Made by a program: the position numbers and the translations under genes | DNA from: Conus ventricosus | Taxonomy: Eukaryota; Mollusca; Gastropoda; Neogastropoda; Conidae | Direction: 5' to 3' | DNA: 64,000 bases | NCBI GenBank assembly: GCA_018398815.1 | Contig: CM031626.1 | Location: forward strand, 37,006,647 to 37,070,646 | Shown here: in pieces, positions 52,974-64,000 of the stretch | Numbering within the stretch: the stretch's first letter is position 1 | Layout of the letters: the number at the start of each line of letters is the position of its first letter | Notes under the pieces: generated by a model | Seen by the model: only the letters and a program-made list of their open reading frames with translations | Databases searched by the model: none | Told to the model about the DNA's origin: nothing

Positions 52974-55539
52974 TTTTTGTTTTGTGGGGGGGCCTTCTCC
53001 GTCTCGGGGGCTTCGTTCCGGGGGATGTTTCTGGGGCTCTCTGGACTGTCTCTCTCGCGGTTCGCGGAGTAAGTAGTAGTAATGTAGTAGTACCTGTCCC
53101 AGTTCTGGTAGGTTCTGCTTTACGTTTTAGTTAGTTTGTCATGTTTGTTTGTGGGGGTGGTAGGCTGATGTGATGGAGGTGACCTCTAGCGTTTTGTAGG
53201 GTAAGAGAGTTGATAGGGAGTCTTGGTGGCCGCGCCGAGGGGGAACATCTGTGTTTTAGTGATGGGGAGTCGAGGTGTGACAAAGGGGAGTCAGACCGCG
53301 TCCAGACCTCCTTCCGACCGGTGTGCATCACGCAGATTAAGGGCCGTTTAAGACTTTCCTTTCGGTTGCCAACTCTGTTGTCTTTCCTGTTTTGTAATTA
53401 AACATGTTTATTTTTTACCGGGTGGTTATTGAGTACAGGTGGGGTGTATCGGGACGTTAGTGTCACTTTTTCCTCTCTCCGAGATTCCGTTCTGCCATTT
53501 ATTTTTTGTCGCGTGGCCCACCGCATGTTGCTTCATGCTGTGGAGCCGCGGTGTTGCCAGAGTGGGAGCTCAGCCCCTGCTGACTGTTGTGGACACAATT
53601 TTTATTTTTTTTTATTTTTGGTCGGGGTGAGGTTTGTTTTTGAAGCCCACAGCTCTGTTTTTCGCCTTTGTGTCTGTTGTCTTGCTGTGGCGAAGCGACG
53701 GGTGGGTGTGGGGTTTTGTGTTGGCCAAATGGGAGCACGCAGCCTGGACATTTAGAGCATGGGTCCTACTGGGACCTTGGTTCGTTGTTTGAATTGTAGA
53801 GTTTTTTTTTTTTATTAGCTGTTTCTCTGTACAGTCACCAAGGGACGTGACTTATCGGTGACGGTTTTTATTTGTTTCTTTCAGTGGACATATGTCTTTC
53901 CCCTGTAATATTTTATGATCCGTAGTTTCGTTTGTCAATTTATAGGATATAGTTGTCATTGGCAACGTCAGGGGTGCCTGGTGGGTTTTTGTTATTGGCG
54001 ACGCGTGCGTCGAAAGAAGGAAGGGTCTGCAGGGTGAGTCCCTTCTATTAGTACCAAGCAATTCCGTCTACAGTGAACCTTAACTTATGCAGTGCTGTTA
54101 GCCGATAGTCCAGCGAGCGGAGTACTTTCTCTACTTCTTCGGTAGGGGAATTTCTTGTTGAGACCCCGACTGGTACTTCCGCTCGGAAAAGCGTCAGGAG
54201 TTATAGCGAAGCAGCTGTGGGCTTCTGTTGAGTCGCAGTAAACCAAAACCCTCTCTTCTCCATTGCTTCCCTCGTAAGGAGGCATGCCCCGGGAGACTTT
54301 CCTCATGGAAAGTCGAGGACCCAAGGGACGGGCCAGCCGGTTCATCCTCCATGTCGGGGGTGGTAAATCCAGCTGGATATCGCCCTCTGTCTGTTGTTTT
54401 TGGAGCGAACAGCGTCCTGAGGAAGGATGCTGACAGGCAGGACTCCCTTGTGGTAGGGAAGAGCTAGGTAGGATGAAAGGGGCTCTGCGCAGAGAGGAGG
54501 ACTGACAGACAGGAAATTCTGCGTAGGAAGGAGGCTTTATGCTGCGCAGAGAAGAGGCTGCCAGGCAGGAAGCCAAGCCTCTGTTGGGAAAGAGTTGGAT
54601 CAGCATAGGGAGAAAGAGCTCTGCGTAGGGAAGGAGGCTGCCAGACAGGAGCCCCACACCCCCCCCACCCCCCTGTTCCTCCACTCTGCCCAAATCTCTC
54701 TTCCTCTCCGAGTCCAGGAGGCTCTGCGATTCTGCATAGGGAGGAGAATGGAGAGGTGAAGGGAGGGTGGTGGAGTTTGGAAAAACAAACTAAACTGCTT
54801 TCGCGGTCTCCCGAGCTGTTAAATCAGGGGGGGTGGTTTGAGGGATTTGTTGGTTCTTGTTTTGTATTCGAAAGGCAATGTGACTAGAGTGATTAAGTGA
54901 TAGAGTTAAGAGGCCCAACCCACATTCCACCAAAGTTTATTAGACTCCACTAGAGTTTTCAGACCTAGTGGTGAGGACCATTTGTTTGTTCTTTTAGAGG
55001 CATTTTTTTGAAATGAAGGTTGCTAGTGCATACCATTTGTCTGTGAGAACAAATGGCCTGCACCTTTTTCCGGAGATTATCGGGTACTGCAAGGGTGTGG
55101 GTGTGTGATCACTTCTCAACAATGATGGGGTCATTATGAAGAACATGAGTTTGGCTCTGCGTATGTAAGCATTTCCACCTTACTCCAGAGGACAGTTACA
55201 GGAGGTAATTCAGGTCTTGAAAAAGAATAGCGATTGAGACCTTCGGTGCTGTTTGGAGATGTTTGGCTGCGTTTTTATAAATTTTAATCGATTATGTTAG
55301 GGGGTTTTTACTGGCCCGTCCCCCGTCAGTTCGCTCCCTAGTCAGTTTGTAAGCTGGAGCTGTGAGGTGTGGGGTCTTGGGAGCTGGAGATCTGATTCTC
55401 ATCGAACAGCTCTGGGGGTCCAACACCGTTATGTCCACAGCACAGGGTTGAGGGAATCAGTATAGGCGTGACAGACACGACAGGGAAGACAGGCAACCAC
55501 CATTCCCCTCAGGAGTTTGCGGCCTGCGTACGTTTCAGA

Positions 55540-55800
55540 CCGCTGTCGTGTTTGTGGTGCCACGTTAGAGTTCTATGGGCATCGCCAGATATGGAAGGAT
55601 GACCCCCCCCACAGGAATTTAGTGGCCCAATAAGGCCGCCGACGCGCCGGCTAGAGGGGGTCGAGCAAGGCCAGGGCAAGTTTCAGAGAAGAGTATAGTT
55701 CATACGGGGACCTCAGCACCCCGAATGTGTTTTCTTTGTGGTCCGTACCCCGGCCCCACATTAGGAAAGGACTGCCCCTAAAGCCGCCGGGGTTCCGGGC
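55540..55800 (+). pseudogene. gag zinc-knuckle traces (retrotransposon C)
   Basis: In one plus-strand frame CRVCGATLEFYGH (near 55,545) and CFLCG...KDCP (near 55,730-55,775) resemble zinc knuckles. Stops surround them. Assignment rests on these short patterns and on position upstream of the integrase traces. Confidence 0.4.
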
Positions 55801-56938
55801 GTATAGTCATGGGGCTAAGTCACTTCCAGCGTCCCTCCGGGCCTCGGCTTAACGTGGGGTCCATCAGCTTCTGCGTGATTGAGTGCCCCAGTATTTCTTC
55901 TCGTTGTTGGTTCTTCCTTGCGTCGACTCTATCAGGGATTCGGGAGGCATCAACGCTCTTTGTACATAAGGGATTTGGTTTCTCTGAGGCTCGCGGGGCG
56001 CCAGTAATGATGTGTGCGGGTTGGAGGGCTGGTTTTACTCACCCGTCCTTCTGTACTCATCCTATCTCTCCCCTACTTCTGTGGCGAGTAAAGGTTTGCC
56101 CCTAGTTAAGATAGTCAAAAAGTCTAGTAATGGGCCCTTCATTATCGCGGGTTGTTGGAGGCAGCGCAGCAGCGACACTCAGCGACCTACCTCAGCAGCG
56201 AGCGATGGTGGAGGCAAGCGACACACACCCCTCTCATGCGACCCCCCTCCACGCGTCAGGGCAGGGACACCCTCTGTTATTCCCTTCTCATAGGGTAAAT
56301 ATATTACTATCACTTTTGCCTGTCGGGACCACACAGCTCAGCAGTAATATGTCAGTCTTGTGTCTACGGATTCTGCCCGGCGTACCCGTTTACAGGCTGT
56401 GTGTGGGATGGTGGTGGGAGTTGGGGAGGTGGGTAGGGAGATGTGTTACCACGCGCCGCCCTAAGCCATGAAAAAGATAAGATAGGAAGGAGCAGTGGAA
56501 TAATGTTATTGCGTTACCCGCGTTTTCTTTCAGCCGATCTCTTGACGAGGGTGTTTTCTGGCTAATGGGCTTGCTGATACTGCTACACAATGGTTCGTCT
56601 TCAGGCAAGGGGAAAAAGAGACCTTGGATGTCCAACGCCACCTCGCGAGACAAAAGGGAGTTGGTCGTTCCCGGCTCAGTCGGCGTCCCGCCCGACACGC
56701 CAAGGTGAGTTTAGGGCATCCAAAAGGGTTCATCTTATAGGGGTTTTTCACTCAGCAGGAGAGGGTGGCCAAGCAGCTTAGTCGTTACCCATAGCTTGAG
56801 AGAAGTGTGTTCTCCGGCCAGGCCTTGATGATTCACCCATGGCAGGCCATATGGGCTCAAAGCGGACTCTCGGAGCGAGTTAGACAGGACTTCTTCTGGC
56901 AGGGATGAACTCTCAGGTTAGGCAGAGTACTGCCGCAG

Positions 56939-57580
56939 TTGCGATACCTGCCTAACGTGGGAACAACGCTAAGGGGCGCCTTGAGGCGTGTTTCCCCTGG
57001 GATCAGTGCACGGGTTCAGGGGAGGCAATTTCAGCAAAAGTTGGGGTCGACCTGGTGGGACCCATTAATCACCATCCGATCGCGGTCACTGCTACATTTT
57101 GGTAGTGGTGGGAACTTTGAGACTCGGTACCAGAGGCTGTCCCGCTTAGGACTATCGATGCCTCCTGCTGTTGATGAAGCCAACCCTTCTTCGGAAGATT
57201 TGGACCGCGCTATGGCGTGCTCCCTTGTGCCACATACGAAGATCAGTTCAGACCAGGGAGGGGAACCCAACCCCCCAGTTTTCCTCTTCTGTCCCGAAAC
57301 CATTGCAGGAATGTCAGACAGGAAAGTTGAAACTCTCATGCTCAATTGTTCACAAGGAGGAGACATCCGTCACCCTATCATGCGACAGGCCATTGGCATT
57401 CTGTTCGAGAATAAGATTGTTCGAGCGCGCTTGTTTAATGGGACAGTTTTTGAAGCAGGAGGCCAGGAAGCAGATATGTTTGGCGTTCACTCGCCTCGAC
57501 CTTCTGACTGGTTAGTTGAAGAGCAACCTCGTTTTGAGTGGGAAATGCGTGAGTGGGGGCTACTCGGTGGGGGGGAATAG
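56939..57580 (+). other. 213-codon open frame inside retrotransposon C
   Basis: Longest open frame in this interior, unrecognised. Contains GNFETRYQRLSRLGLSM, FLFCPETIAGMSDRKVET and DWLVEEQPRFEWEMREWG. It lacks RT or integrase motifs. It may be a fragment of pol or a chance frame in GC-richer sequence. Confidence 0.3.
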
Positions 57581-58079
57581 TTTGGGGAATCGTTTTTCTT
57601 TTCCTGCCGTGCTGTTCGCCTACCTACAGGGAGAGGTTCTTTTTACAGGAAACAAGACTAAAATACGGGGAAAGGGAAAAATTTAAGATAATAAAAAAAA
57701 AAAAAAGCATGCCGCTTTTTCCCCGTTCGTTTTTTTTTTTTTTCGATAAAAACGAACTCCTATCCTCTTTTGGTATGGCCAGCAGAACAGGTGCAGGTAA
57801 CAGTTTTACGTGGACCCACCAAACACACCCCAACGTCTTGAGCAAGTGAAGCGATGTGGACTCCGAACGATATGGAACTGCTTGTCTGTCAAAGGAGGTG
57901 TGTCGAAATGGAGTAGGTGAAGGTAGGGGAGAGGTCGATATGTGGTCTCGCGTCGATTCGCTTACTATGCGCCGACGCAAATCAGCTTCAGCTGACACTT
58001 GGCCAGTTGCTTCAGCAAAAGACATTTTGCAAATTGCATTCGGCAAAAAAATATAAAACCAAGTAAGTACTAGGCTTTG

Positions 58080-58720
58080 TTCGACCGGCAGCAGTATTTG
58101 CAGTATTGAAACGGTGGTTTGCAGCCAGGTGATGAGGGGTTGCTTCTCCTTCCACAAAAGAAGAACCAGTTGCAGATTGCTTGGCAGCGGGCCCCTTTCG
58201 TAGTCTTGCAGTCGGGTGTGGTGGGACTGGGACTAAAAGGATTCGCAGTTGCGAGCAAGGAAGCCTGTATCATGCCAACCTCCTGAAGGCACCCATACGT
58301 GCGACGAACTCAGTGCAGGCGGGGGATCACCCCTGTCGTTGTGGGCAGTGGCGATGAGCATCGCCGTGTCGGTGGCTCAGGGACATCCCCACTGTTCCTC
58401 TCGTCGTGGAGGAAGTCGTGGCTGCAGGATGTTTGCTTTGGTACAAACCTTCTCTCAGACCTCAGAACAGATCAACTGCACAGGTTATGCCATGAGTTCA
58501 AGGGTGTTACCAGGTTTGAAGTACGGCCGGAAGTTTGTAATGGAGATCGCGCGATCATCATCCTCTCCAGTGACTGGACCGGATACGGCCTTAGTCAGTC
58601 GTCGACTCATGAGTTAGGAGTGGAATGCCAGAGTCATGCGTTCACTTTCGCCATATCAAGGGGTTCCAGCAATACGGTGCTGATCTATTATGCGAGCTCG
58701 TAGTCAGCACATTGGAGAAA
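58080..58720 (+). pseudogene. Integrase C-terminal trace and downstream pol trace (retrotransposon C)
   Basis: Around 58,115-58,200 one frame reads LQPGDEGLLLLPQKKNQLQIAWQ, typical of the Ty3/gypsy integrase C-terminal region. Downstream (58,450-58,560) LRTDQLHRLCHEFKGV resembles the linker that precedes RT, with RT itself missing. Integrase would again come before RT. Frames change several times. Confidence 0.5.
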
Positions 58721-59047
58721 TCAGTCCGTGGGAAAACTTCCCCTAACCAGGGTTATATCCCCTTTTGTCTTTGTATCAGGTGTAATGACAGTTTTCCACT
58801 TCAGTAATGTTAACAGTATGTGAATCACCACTGGTTCGGATTGCTACTGTTATGTTGGAAGGTTTGCCTTAGTTGTTTGATAAATGTAGCATTATGTTTC
58901 TCCCTGTGTGTAATTCTATCGTGAATGTTGGTATGGATTTATCGTACTCTGTCGTGATCACAGAGGATTGGTTCGGTTCCAGTGTTGTGATTTGAAATGC
59001 GTCCAAGGTTCAACAGGAGCACTGTATCTCAGAGAAACAGATGCTTT

Positions 59048-59058
59048 AGAAGGGGGGT
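59048..59058 (+). other. Polypurine tract of retrotransposon C
   Basis: AGAAGGGGGG directly before the LTR start TGTCACGAG; fixes the element as plus-strand. Confidence 0.65.
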
Positions 59059-61571
59059 TGTCACGAGTTTTGTCACGAGGGCTATGACGGCTGGCCATCT
59101 AGGGTGGTGGAATCATTCATTTTTTATTGTCGTTGTTGTTGTAGTGTGTATTCGTCCCTTGAGGTGGCTTGTGGTGCGGCTGCTCCTTAATATGTCGTTC
59201 AGCCTCAGGTCTAGGTTTACTTTCTCTCTCTCTCTCCTCTAATTCCACTGCCCGTGCAATTCATCCTGCAAGTTCACGGGTGGGACTGGTACCTTTTCGC
59301 TTGACTGGCTGTCTCTTCGGCTCTAGTCTGTCTTTTACCTGCGCACGTGATTATTTCTCTTTGGCTTGAGGTATTACTCACTGTGACGTAGCGTGGCAGT
59401 TGGCCTGCAATCGTTTAGGGGGTTTTCTTTCACTCGAGCGGAAGATGTCTCTGGAGCGCCTGCTCCAGGTTCTGGTCTACACCACTTCGTCGATGGTACG
59501 ACGTCGGTTACCTTTCATTCCTACAATCGGCATGTTAGGGGAGGGACATCACGTCAACTCTCTTCCGCTCTGCTCTTCTTTCCTCTCACGGGACAGAGGG
59601 TAGAGAGTCGTTGACTGCCAATGGGGTCAACCACGGGTAGCTGGTAAGATAGTTTGTGGTTTGTTTTTTTGTTTTTTTTTGTTAGCAGGCTAATTTGTCT
59701 CTTTTGCGCAATTTCTTTTGGTTTTCAAAATTATAAAAGAAATATTGTTTGAGACCACTTTTTTCTGGGTTATTTCAATCTTTAACTGGCCAGTCAAGAA
59801 ATTATATCCAAAAAGTCTTTCTCCTTTTTTATGTAATCTGGTGATGCGGTAGTCGGTGGGAGGATGGGGGAGAGCCTGGTTGATTTAGGGGTGGACTCCA
59901 GCTTTGGTCTCGCTTGTCAGCCCCTGTCACATTTGCGGTATCGTGTTCTTCGGCCACCGTCTGTTTGTGTGTGCAAGGGGAACGAGTTTTATGTTTGTCG
60001 AGCGTGCGTACGCATGATTAGCCGGTTTGGATAGCGTGGGTTGGAGAATTGTGTCGTTTGAAATGTTGCTATAAAATGGGTGATAATTGTGCCATTGAAT
60101 TATTATTTGCAAATTTGATGACAGTTATAAAGCAATGGTGGCTGTTTTAGTCAGTTCCTAAGAAAGGGAAATGTTGAACGTGAGTGGTGGAAGGATGAAG
60201 CCATGATTTTCTATTCAATGTTTAACCACGTGAATGTAACTTTTACTGGCTTCGGGTGAGTGATACCTTTAGCGAACGTTCCTCGGTTGGTTTGTTTACT
60301 GTGTTATGTTCAGGTCTGTGTTGAGCTTGATGCTGTTTGTTTAGTCATGTGAACCTCCCCTCGACCATCATGCGAGGGCTGTTAGATTTGACAGCATATG
60401 CCAGACTGTACTGACTGCGGGGTTCAGTTCCTTCCTTCTTCCTTCCAGTTTCTTCGGACCACCTCTCTACGGTCCCGGGCCGCCCCTCTCACCAGAAGGC
60501 TTTCGTGTTGGGGCCCCGAGCACTGGTTGAGGAGCACAAGGGCTTTGCCGGAGGATCCCCCGATTCCCTGTACCGGCGGACCTCAGCGACAACGCCTCGT
60601 CCCACGGGACGCGCGTTTCTCCCGCGCGGTCCCCCTCGGACTTCCCACAGTCCGTTTTTCGTTTTTTTTTTGCCAAATCACGTTATTTTTTGCATTTTTT
60701 TTTTCGTCGTTGCTATATTCGTTTTTTGCCATCAGTGAGGTTCGCTATGTTCGTGCGATTCGGGTGTGTGTGTCTTGTGTTGTGTTGTGTCAATGGTTTT
60801 GTCGGCTTTGATAAAGACCCTTCGATTCAAAGAAAAACCGACCCGGTTGGTTTGGGGCACTGAATGCGACTTCGGTGCTCACAGGGACTTTGGAGGGGCA
60901 GGGTAATGTGGGGAAGGGAGGGATCACACGAAGCACGGGAAAAGGAATGTATGATTGGTAGTTTGTCAATGTTGATAAAAATATATATAATAAAAGGAAA
61001 AAAAAAGGAAAGAGGGCGAATTGGAATTATAAAAAAAAAGAAAAACGGAAAACATATAATTATACTAATATGTTATTGAAGAGGAAAAGGTATAATGTTA
61101 TGTGTGGAGGGAAATCGGATTTTAAGGAAAGGAATTGTTGTGTTGAGGGAAAAATTTTGTGATGAGCCGCCCGGAAGGGAATGTGGGGAAAAAATGAAAA
61201 GAATGTGGGGTTTTAAATTGCCTAGACTTTGTTATGATTATAGTTTTATTGTTGTGTAGAAAGTCGAAAAAAAATGCTTGTTTGTGACTATGGGTATGTC
61301 GTAAGTGTGTGTGTTGATGAAATGCTTGATTGATTGAGTGTATGTGTGGTGTGTTGAATGAAAATGCTCGACTGGATTGTGATTGTGGCTTGTTTTGTGT
61401 GCGTTTGGATTGAATGTTATTTGTGACTATGTGTGTGTTGGTGTGAATAAATGGAGTGTGTATCGTAATCTTTCTGGGTGGTCATCTTGCGGGGCGTGTG
61501 ATTTCAGTCACTCCTTCACTCCATCTAAACACGATCCTGTCAGGGCAGACCTCCAGGGGTCGGTCGTGTCA
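59059..61571 (+). repeat. 3' LTR of retrotransposon C
   Basis: 2,513 bp, TGTCACGAG to GTGTCA. Larger than the 5' LTR by about 400 bp, partly A/G-rich insertions near 60,940-61,200. Confidence 0.85.
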
Positions 61572-61576
61572 CACGC
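61572..61576. repeat. Target-site duplication of retrotransposon C, right copy (CACGC)
   Basis: Direct repeat of 50,858-50,862. Confidence 0.8.
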
Positions 61577-62030
61577 CATAGGACCAGTCATCTTTCAGAA
61601 CATTGGTCTGGTCGCGGACTGGGTTTGTCAATGCACGCGTACATCCACAAGTGCTCAGGACCCCATGTCGTTCTTTTTGCAACAACACCCAAACTGGACA
61701 TTTCGAACAGGACAATGCAAGACCACACACAGCCAGGGCCACCAGCATATTCTTCAGCATAACAACGTCAATGTGCTGCCCTGGCAGCCTCAGTCACGAT
61801 TTTAAACTCAATAGTACTTTTTTGGGATGAACTTGGCAGACGGTTTTGGGACCTCCTGCGTCCATGACCAGCAAACAGAGGGCTCAATGTACTTCACCTG
61901 GCCATCGTCCATGTGTGGGCTGGTGTGTGAAGGGGGACGCAATCAATCCACCTGGTCCCTCCACTCAATGAGCCGCAGGTGTCTGTTATGGTTGTCTTTT
62001 AGCGCCACCAGGTGAGGGCGCCGCAGCGCC
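61572..62030 (+). pseudogene. Tc1-type transposase, C-terminal part
   Basis: Resumes after retrotransposon C. Readable across three frames: LQQHPNWTF, EQDNARPHTARAT (the second catalytic D with the DNARPH signature, near 61,705-61,745), then the FWDLLRP-like segment and the INPPGPS-like region near 61,940. Multiple frame changes; no function possible. Confidence 0.8.
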
Positions 62031-62356
62031 AGTGTTGGGTTGGTTCAGGTGGTGGTTGTTTGTCTTCTGTCTGTGTGTCATGAAGTTGTACATGCAAATA
62101 TATGGTACTGTGTATCATGGTCTTGGGACCCACCACTCGGGATTGACGTCAAGCTGGTTTTTTGTACAGTGACCTTGGATTTTACACACAAAGACTTATT
62201 GCTGATGACATTTTCACACATTACCGGTGTTGTAATGAATCAAAATCACGTTGAATTTCTCGTCCTTCTGTACAATTGTGACCAATAAAATTCGCCCCTA
62301 AACCTTTCTGCTTCTTGTTTTGCTTTAACAGTTTTTTTATGGAAGTCAGTTATATA

Positions 62357-64000
62357 GCTTGCTGCTTTTTTGTTTCACGTGTTGCATGGGGTCTAAGATG
62401 TTTTTGATTTGTTCACTGATAAAATCTTTCCATCTGTTGTCTGCAATTGTTAACCAGTTATGTTTAATATTTAAAGTGTATGGTGGTTTACATAGTATAT
62501 GCATTCTCTGTTGGCATAGGAATACATCTTTTTGAAATGTTATTAAATATGGTGCTGCTCTTTTTAAGATTTCCAAGTATGTTGTAGTTGTGTTTTCATC
62601 TTTAGTTCCAAATGTATTTACTCAGTTCTGTTTGGTTTTTTTTTGATATCTTTCTTTGTTTGACTGATTGTCTATGATTTGCATATCTAGTTTTAAATTG
62701 ATTTTCAGTGTTACCTACATGTGTTTCCTTCTGCATTTCTCTGATGGACAGTGGCTTTAGTACAAATAGGGTTGTGGTAAAGCATTTGGTTGTTTAGGTG
62801 ACACTGTTATTTTTTGGTACTATTGCAAGATTTCATTTCGTCTCCCTAATTTTTATCTGTGCTGCTTTTCATTTTTATTTGATGTTGAATCTATGACATT
62901 TTTAAGATTCGGTTACATGAATATGCATTATTTAATGTTGTTTTTGTTGATATCTTTTAATAAGTTGTGGTCTTTTGGGAAGGTGATGTAAGATTTAAAA
63001 AATAAAATTATTTCCCCTACGTTTGTCTGACTCTGTCTTCATATGTTGGGATTGAATTCCATTTCCTGTTCTTTCTGTATCTTTTTGTGTCTTTGTCTGG
63101 AATCGTATCGTATTCATATTGTAGCACGTTTATTGTACCGCTTTATGGTATTCAGCTGTAGCATTGGTTGAATGCTGTTTCGTTACATGACTAATTAGAT
63201 AGTCTTTTATTTATGGGCCTCTGGGTGTTGTTTTCATTATGGAAAGGTGGGTGGATTGTTTGATGATTACATGAACGCGTATCATTTGTTTTTTTTGGTA
63301 TGGTTTATATGTATGTTGGTGAGGTGCTATCGTTACTGTCTAAATAATTCACTATCTTTTTGTTTTTTGCTTCTATGGTGATTTTAAGTTTGGGTTGTGG
63401 AACATTTTACACAATTCTTTTGTTTTTCTTATTGTCTATTTTCCTTGGGTGGTCATTCAGAGCAGCAAGGCGTATCCCTGTACACTCAGTTTGTTACTTC
63501 CAAGTTTTTTTAAAGTTTATTTTTAATATGTTGGATTACTTGAAACAGTCCGACAAGATGGCAAGTTCGGCACCATCATGATGATCTATTGAGAAACATC
63601 AAATGTTGAGTCCTCTGCTTGTGCTCCTTTTAATCCAGGTTTCATTTTTACTGACAGTAAAGTTTTCTTTGTATGGAAAAAATGCTCCCTACGTTGAGCA
63701 ATTTGAATCAGCAATTTTTAAAATGGAAAAAAAAAATAAATCAACTTCAAACAATCCATTATAAACTAATCTGTTAGCTAAAACCAGTGCTACATGAAGG
63801 AAATGATAGGACCGACGGAAAAAACTTCATCAAAAATTATTAGTTGGGAATGCATTTTTTTTCTTTTTAAAACCCCAATGCTAAAATAGAAGATAAAAAT
63901 TAATACGACTTCAATATCATAGCGGAGTACCACAGCCATGAAGAAATGAAAACATTTGAAGACAAAAATGAAAAGAATTATAGCAACATAGAATTCAAAA
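62357..64000. other. AT-rich sequence, nothing recognised
   Basis: T-rich on the plus strand with no convincing reading frame, repeat or RNA. Several AATAAA hexamers occur by composition. Confidence 0.7.

Larger units (their letters stand above)
52974..59047. other. Interior of retrotransposon C
   Basis: Mostly non-coding in its present state. Apart from the traces listed, no RT, RNase H or protease motif is visible. Imperfect AGGAGGCT..GCAGA..AGGAAG repeats occur at 54,440-54,660. Confidence 0.6.
50863..61571 (+). mobile_element. LTR retrotransposon C
   Basis: Two long direct LTRs (50,863-52,973 and 59,059-61,571) start TGTCACG and end TGACA/TGTCA, with a 5-bp target duplication CACGC and a polypurine tract before the right LTR. 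The 6.1-kb interior has only traces of gag and integrase. It lies inside the split Tc1 transposase. Confidence 0.85.
34453..62356 (+). mobile_element. Tc1/mariner-type transposon, split by two nested insertions
   Basis: TATATACTGACTTCCATAAAAAA at 34,453 matches, inverted, the end at 62,356 (...TATGGAAGTCAGTTATATA). Transposase sequence is found in three pieces in order at 34,768-35,320, 50,811-50,862 and 61,572-62,030. Between them lie Maverick element 2 and retrotransposon C. Removing both leaves roughly a 2-kb element. Confidence 0.8.

Noticed and set aside
57624..58157. 177-codon minus-strand frame in retrotransposon C
   Set aside because: Opposite the integrase tail trace and rich in Lys/Phe from A/T runs; no recognisable motif.

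Overview
The window is eukaryotic, most likely from a marine invertebrate; a mollusc is my guess, not something the sequence proves. It is a pile-up of mobile elements in and around one disrupted multicopy gene. It has abundant (CA), (TA), (GA) and (CT) microsatellites, retrotransposons, a Tc1-like transposon and two Maverick/Polinton (adintovirus-like) elements. I see no bacterial operon, rRNA or tRNA gene. A run of exactly 1000 N (5501-6500) is a scaffolding placeholder.

Layout. 1-5257: LTR retrotransposon A, minus strand, cut by the window edge. 5258-6929: unassigned sequence and the N gap. 6930-7326, 14107-14355 and 30364-31966: three pieces of one plus-strand gene with a CXC (tesmin/TSO1-like) cysteine-rich tail. 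The first break is LTR retrotransposon B (7327-14106, 5-bp target duplication CTGTC). The second is Maverick element 1 (14356-30363, 5-bp target duplication GAAGG). 31967-34452: microsatellites and a fold-back. 34453-62356: one Tc1-like transposon split by two later arrivals, Maverick element 2 (35321-50810, inverted and much decayed) and a third LTR retrotransposon, C (50863-61571, target duplication CACGC). 62357-64000: AT-rich, nothing recognised.

Maverick element 1 is the centrepiece: 16.0 kb, with terminal inverted repeats and a virus-like gene set. It carries a protein-primed family B DNA polymerase, a retroviral-type integrase, an FtsK/HerA-type packaging ATPase, a double-jelly-roll-type major capsid candidate, a penton-like protein and several small membrane or structural proteins. 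Genes are packed tail to tail or start to start with gaps of tens of bases. Integrase, ATPase, the penton-like gene and most small genes are open. The polymerase, major capsid candidate and several others are interrupted by single-base frame breaks. Element 2 has the same gene order in reverse but is riddled with stops and indels, so it is the older insertion. Comparing the two shows which breaks are private to one copy.

The least expected signals are these: an 87-nt near-perfect palindrome at each tip of element 1, whose arms differ between the two tips in a pairing-preserving way, with the same architecture but different sequence in element 2; an A-rich motif fused to most start codons; a 230-bp array of 11-12-bp repeats kept in both copies; and an ORF between integrase and polymerase that only one copy retains. 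Retrotransposons A and B have the pol order protease-integrase-RT-RNase H of the Gmr1 type and carry complementary internal deletions.
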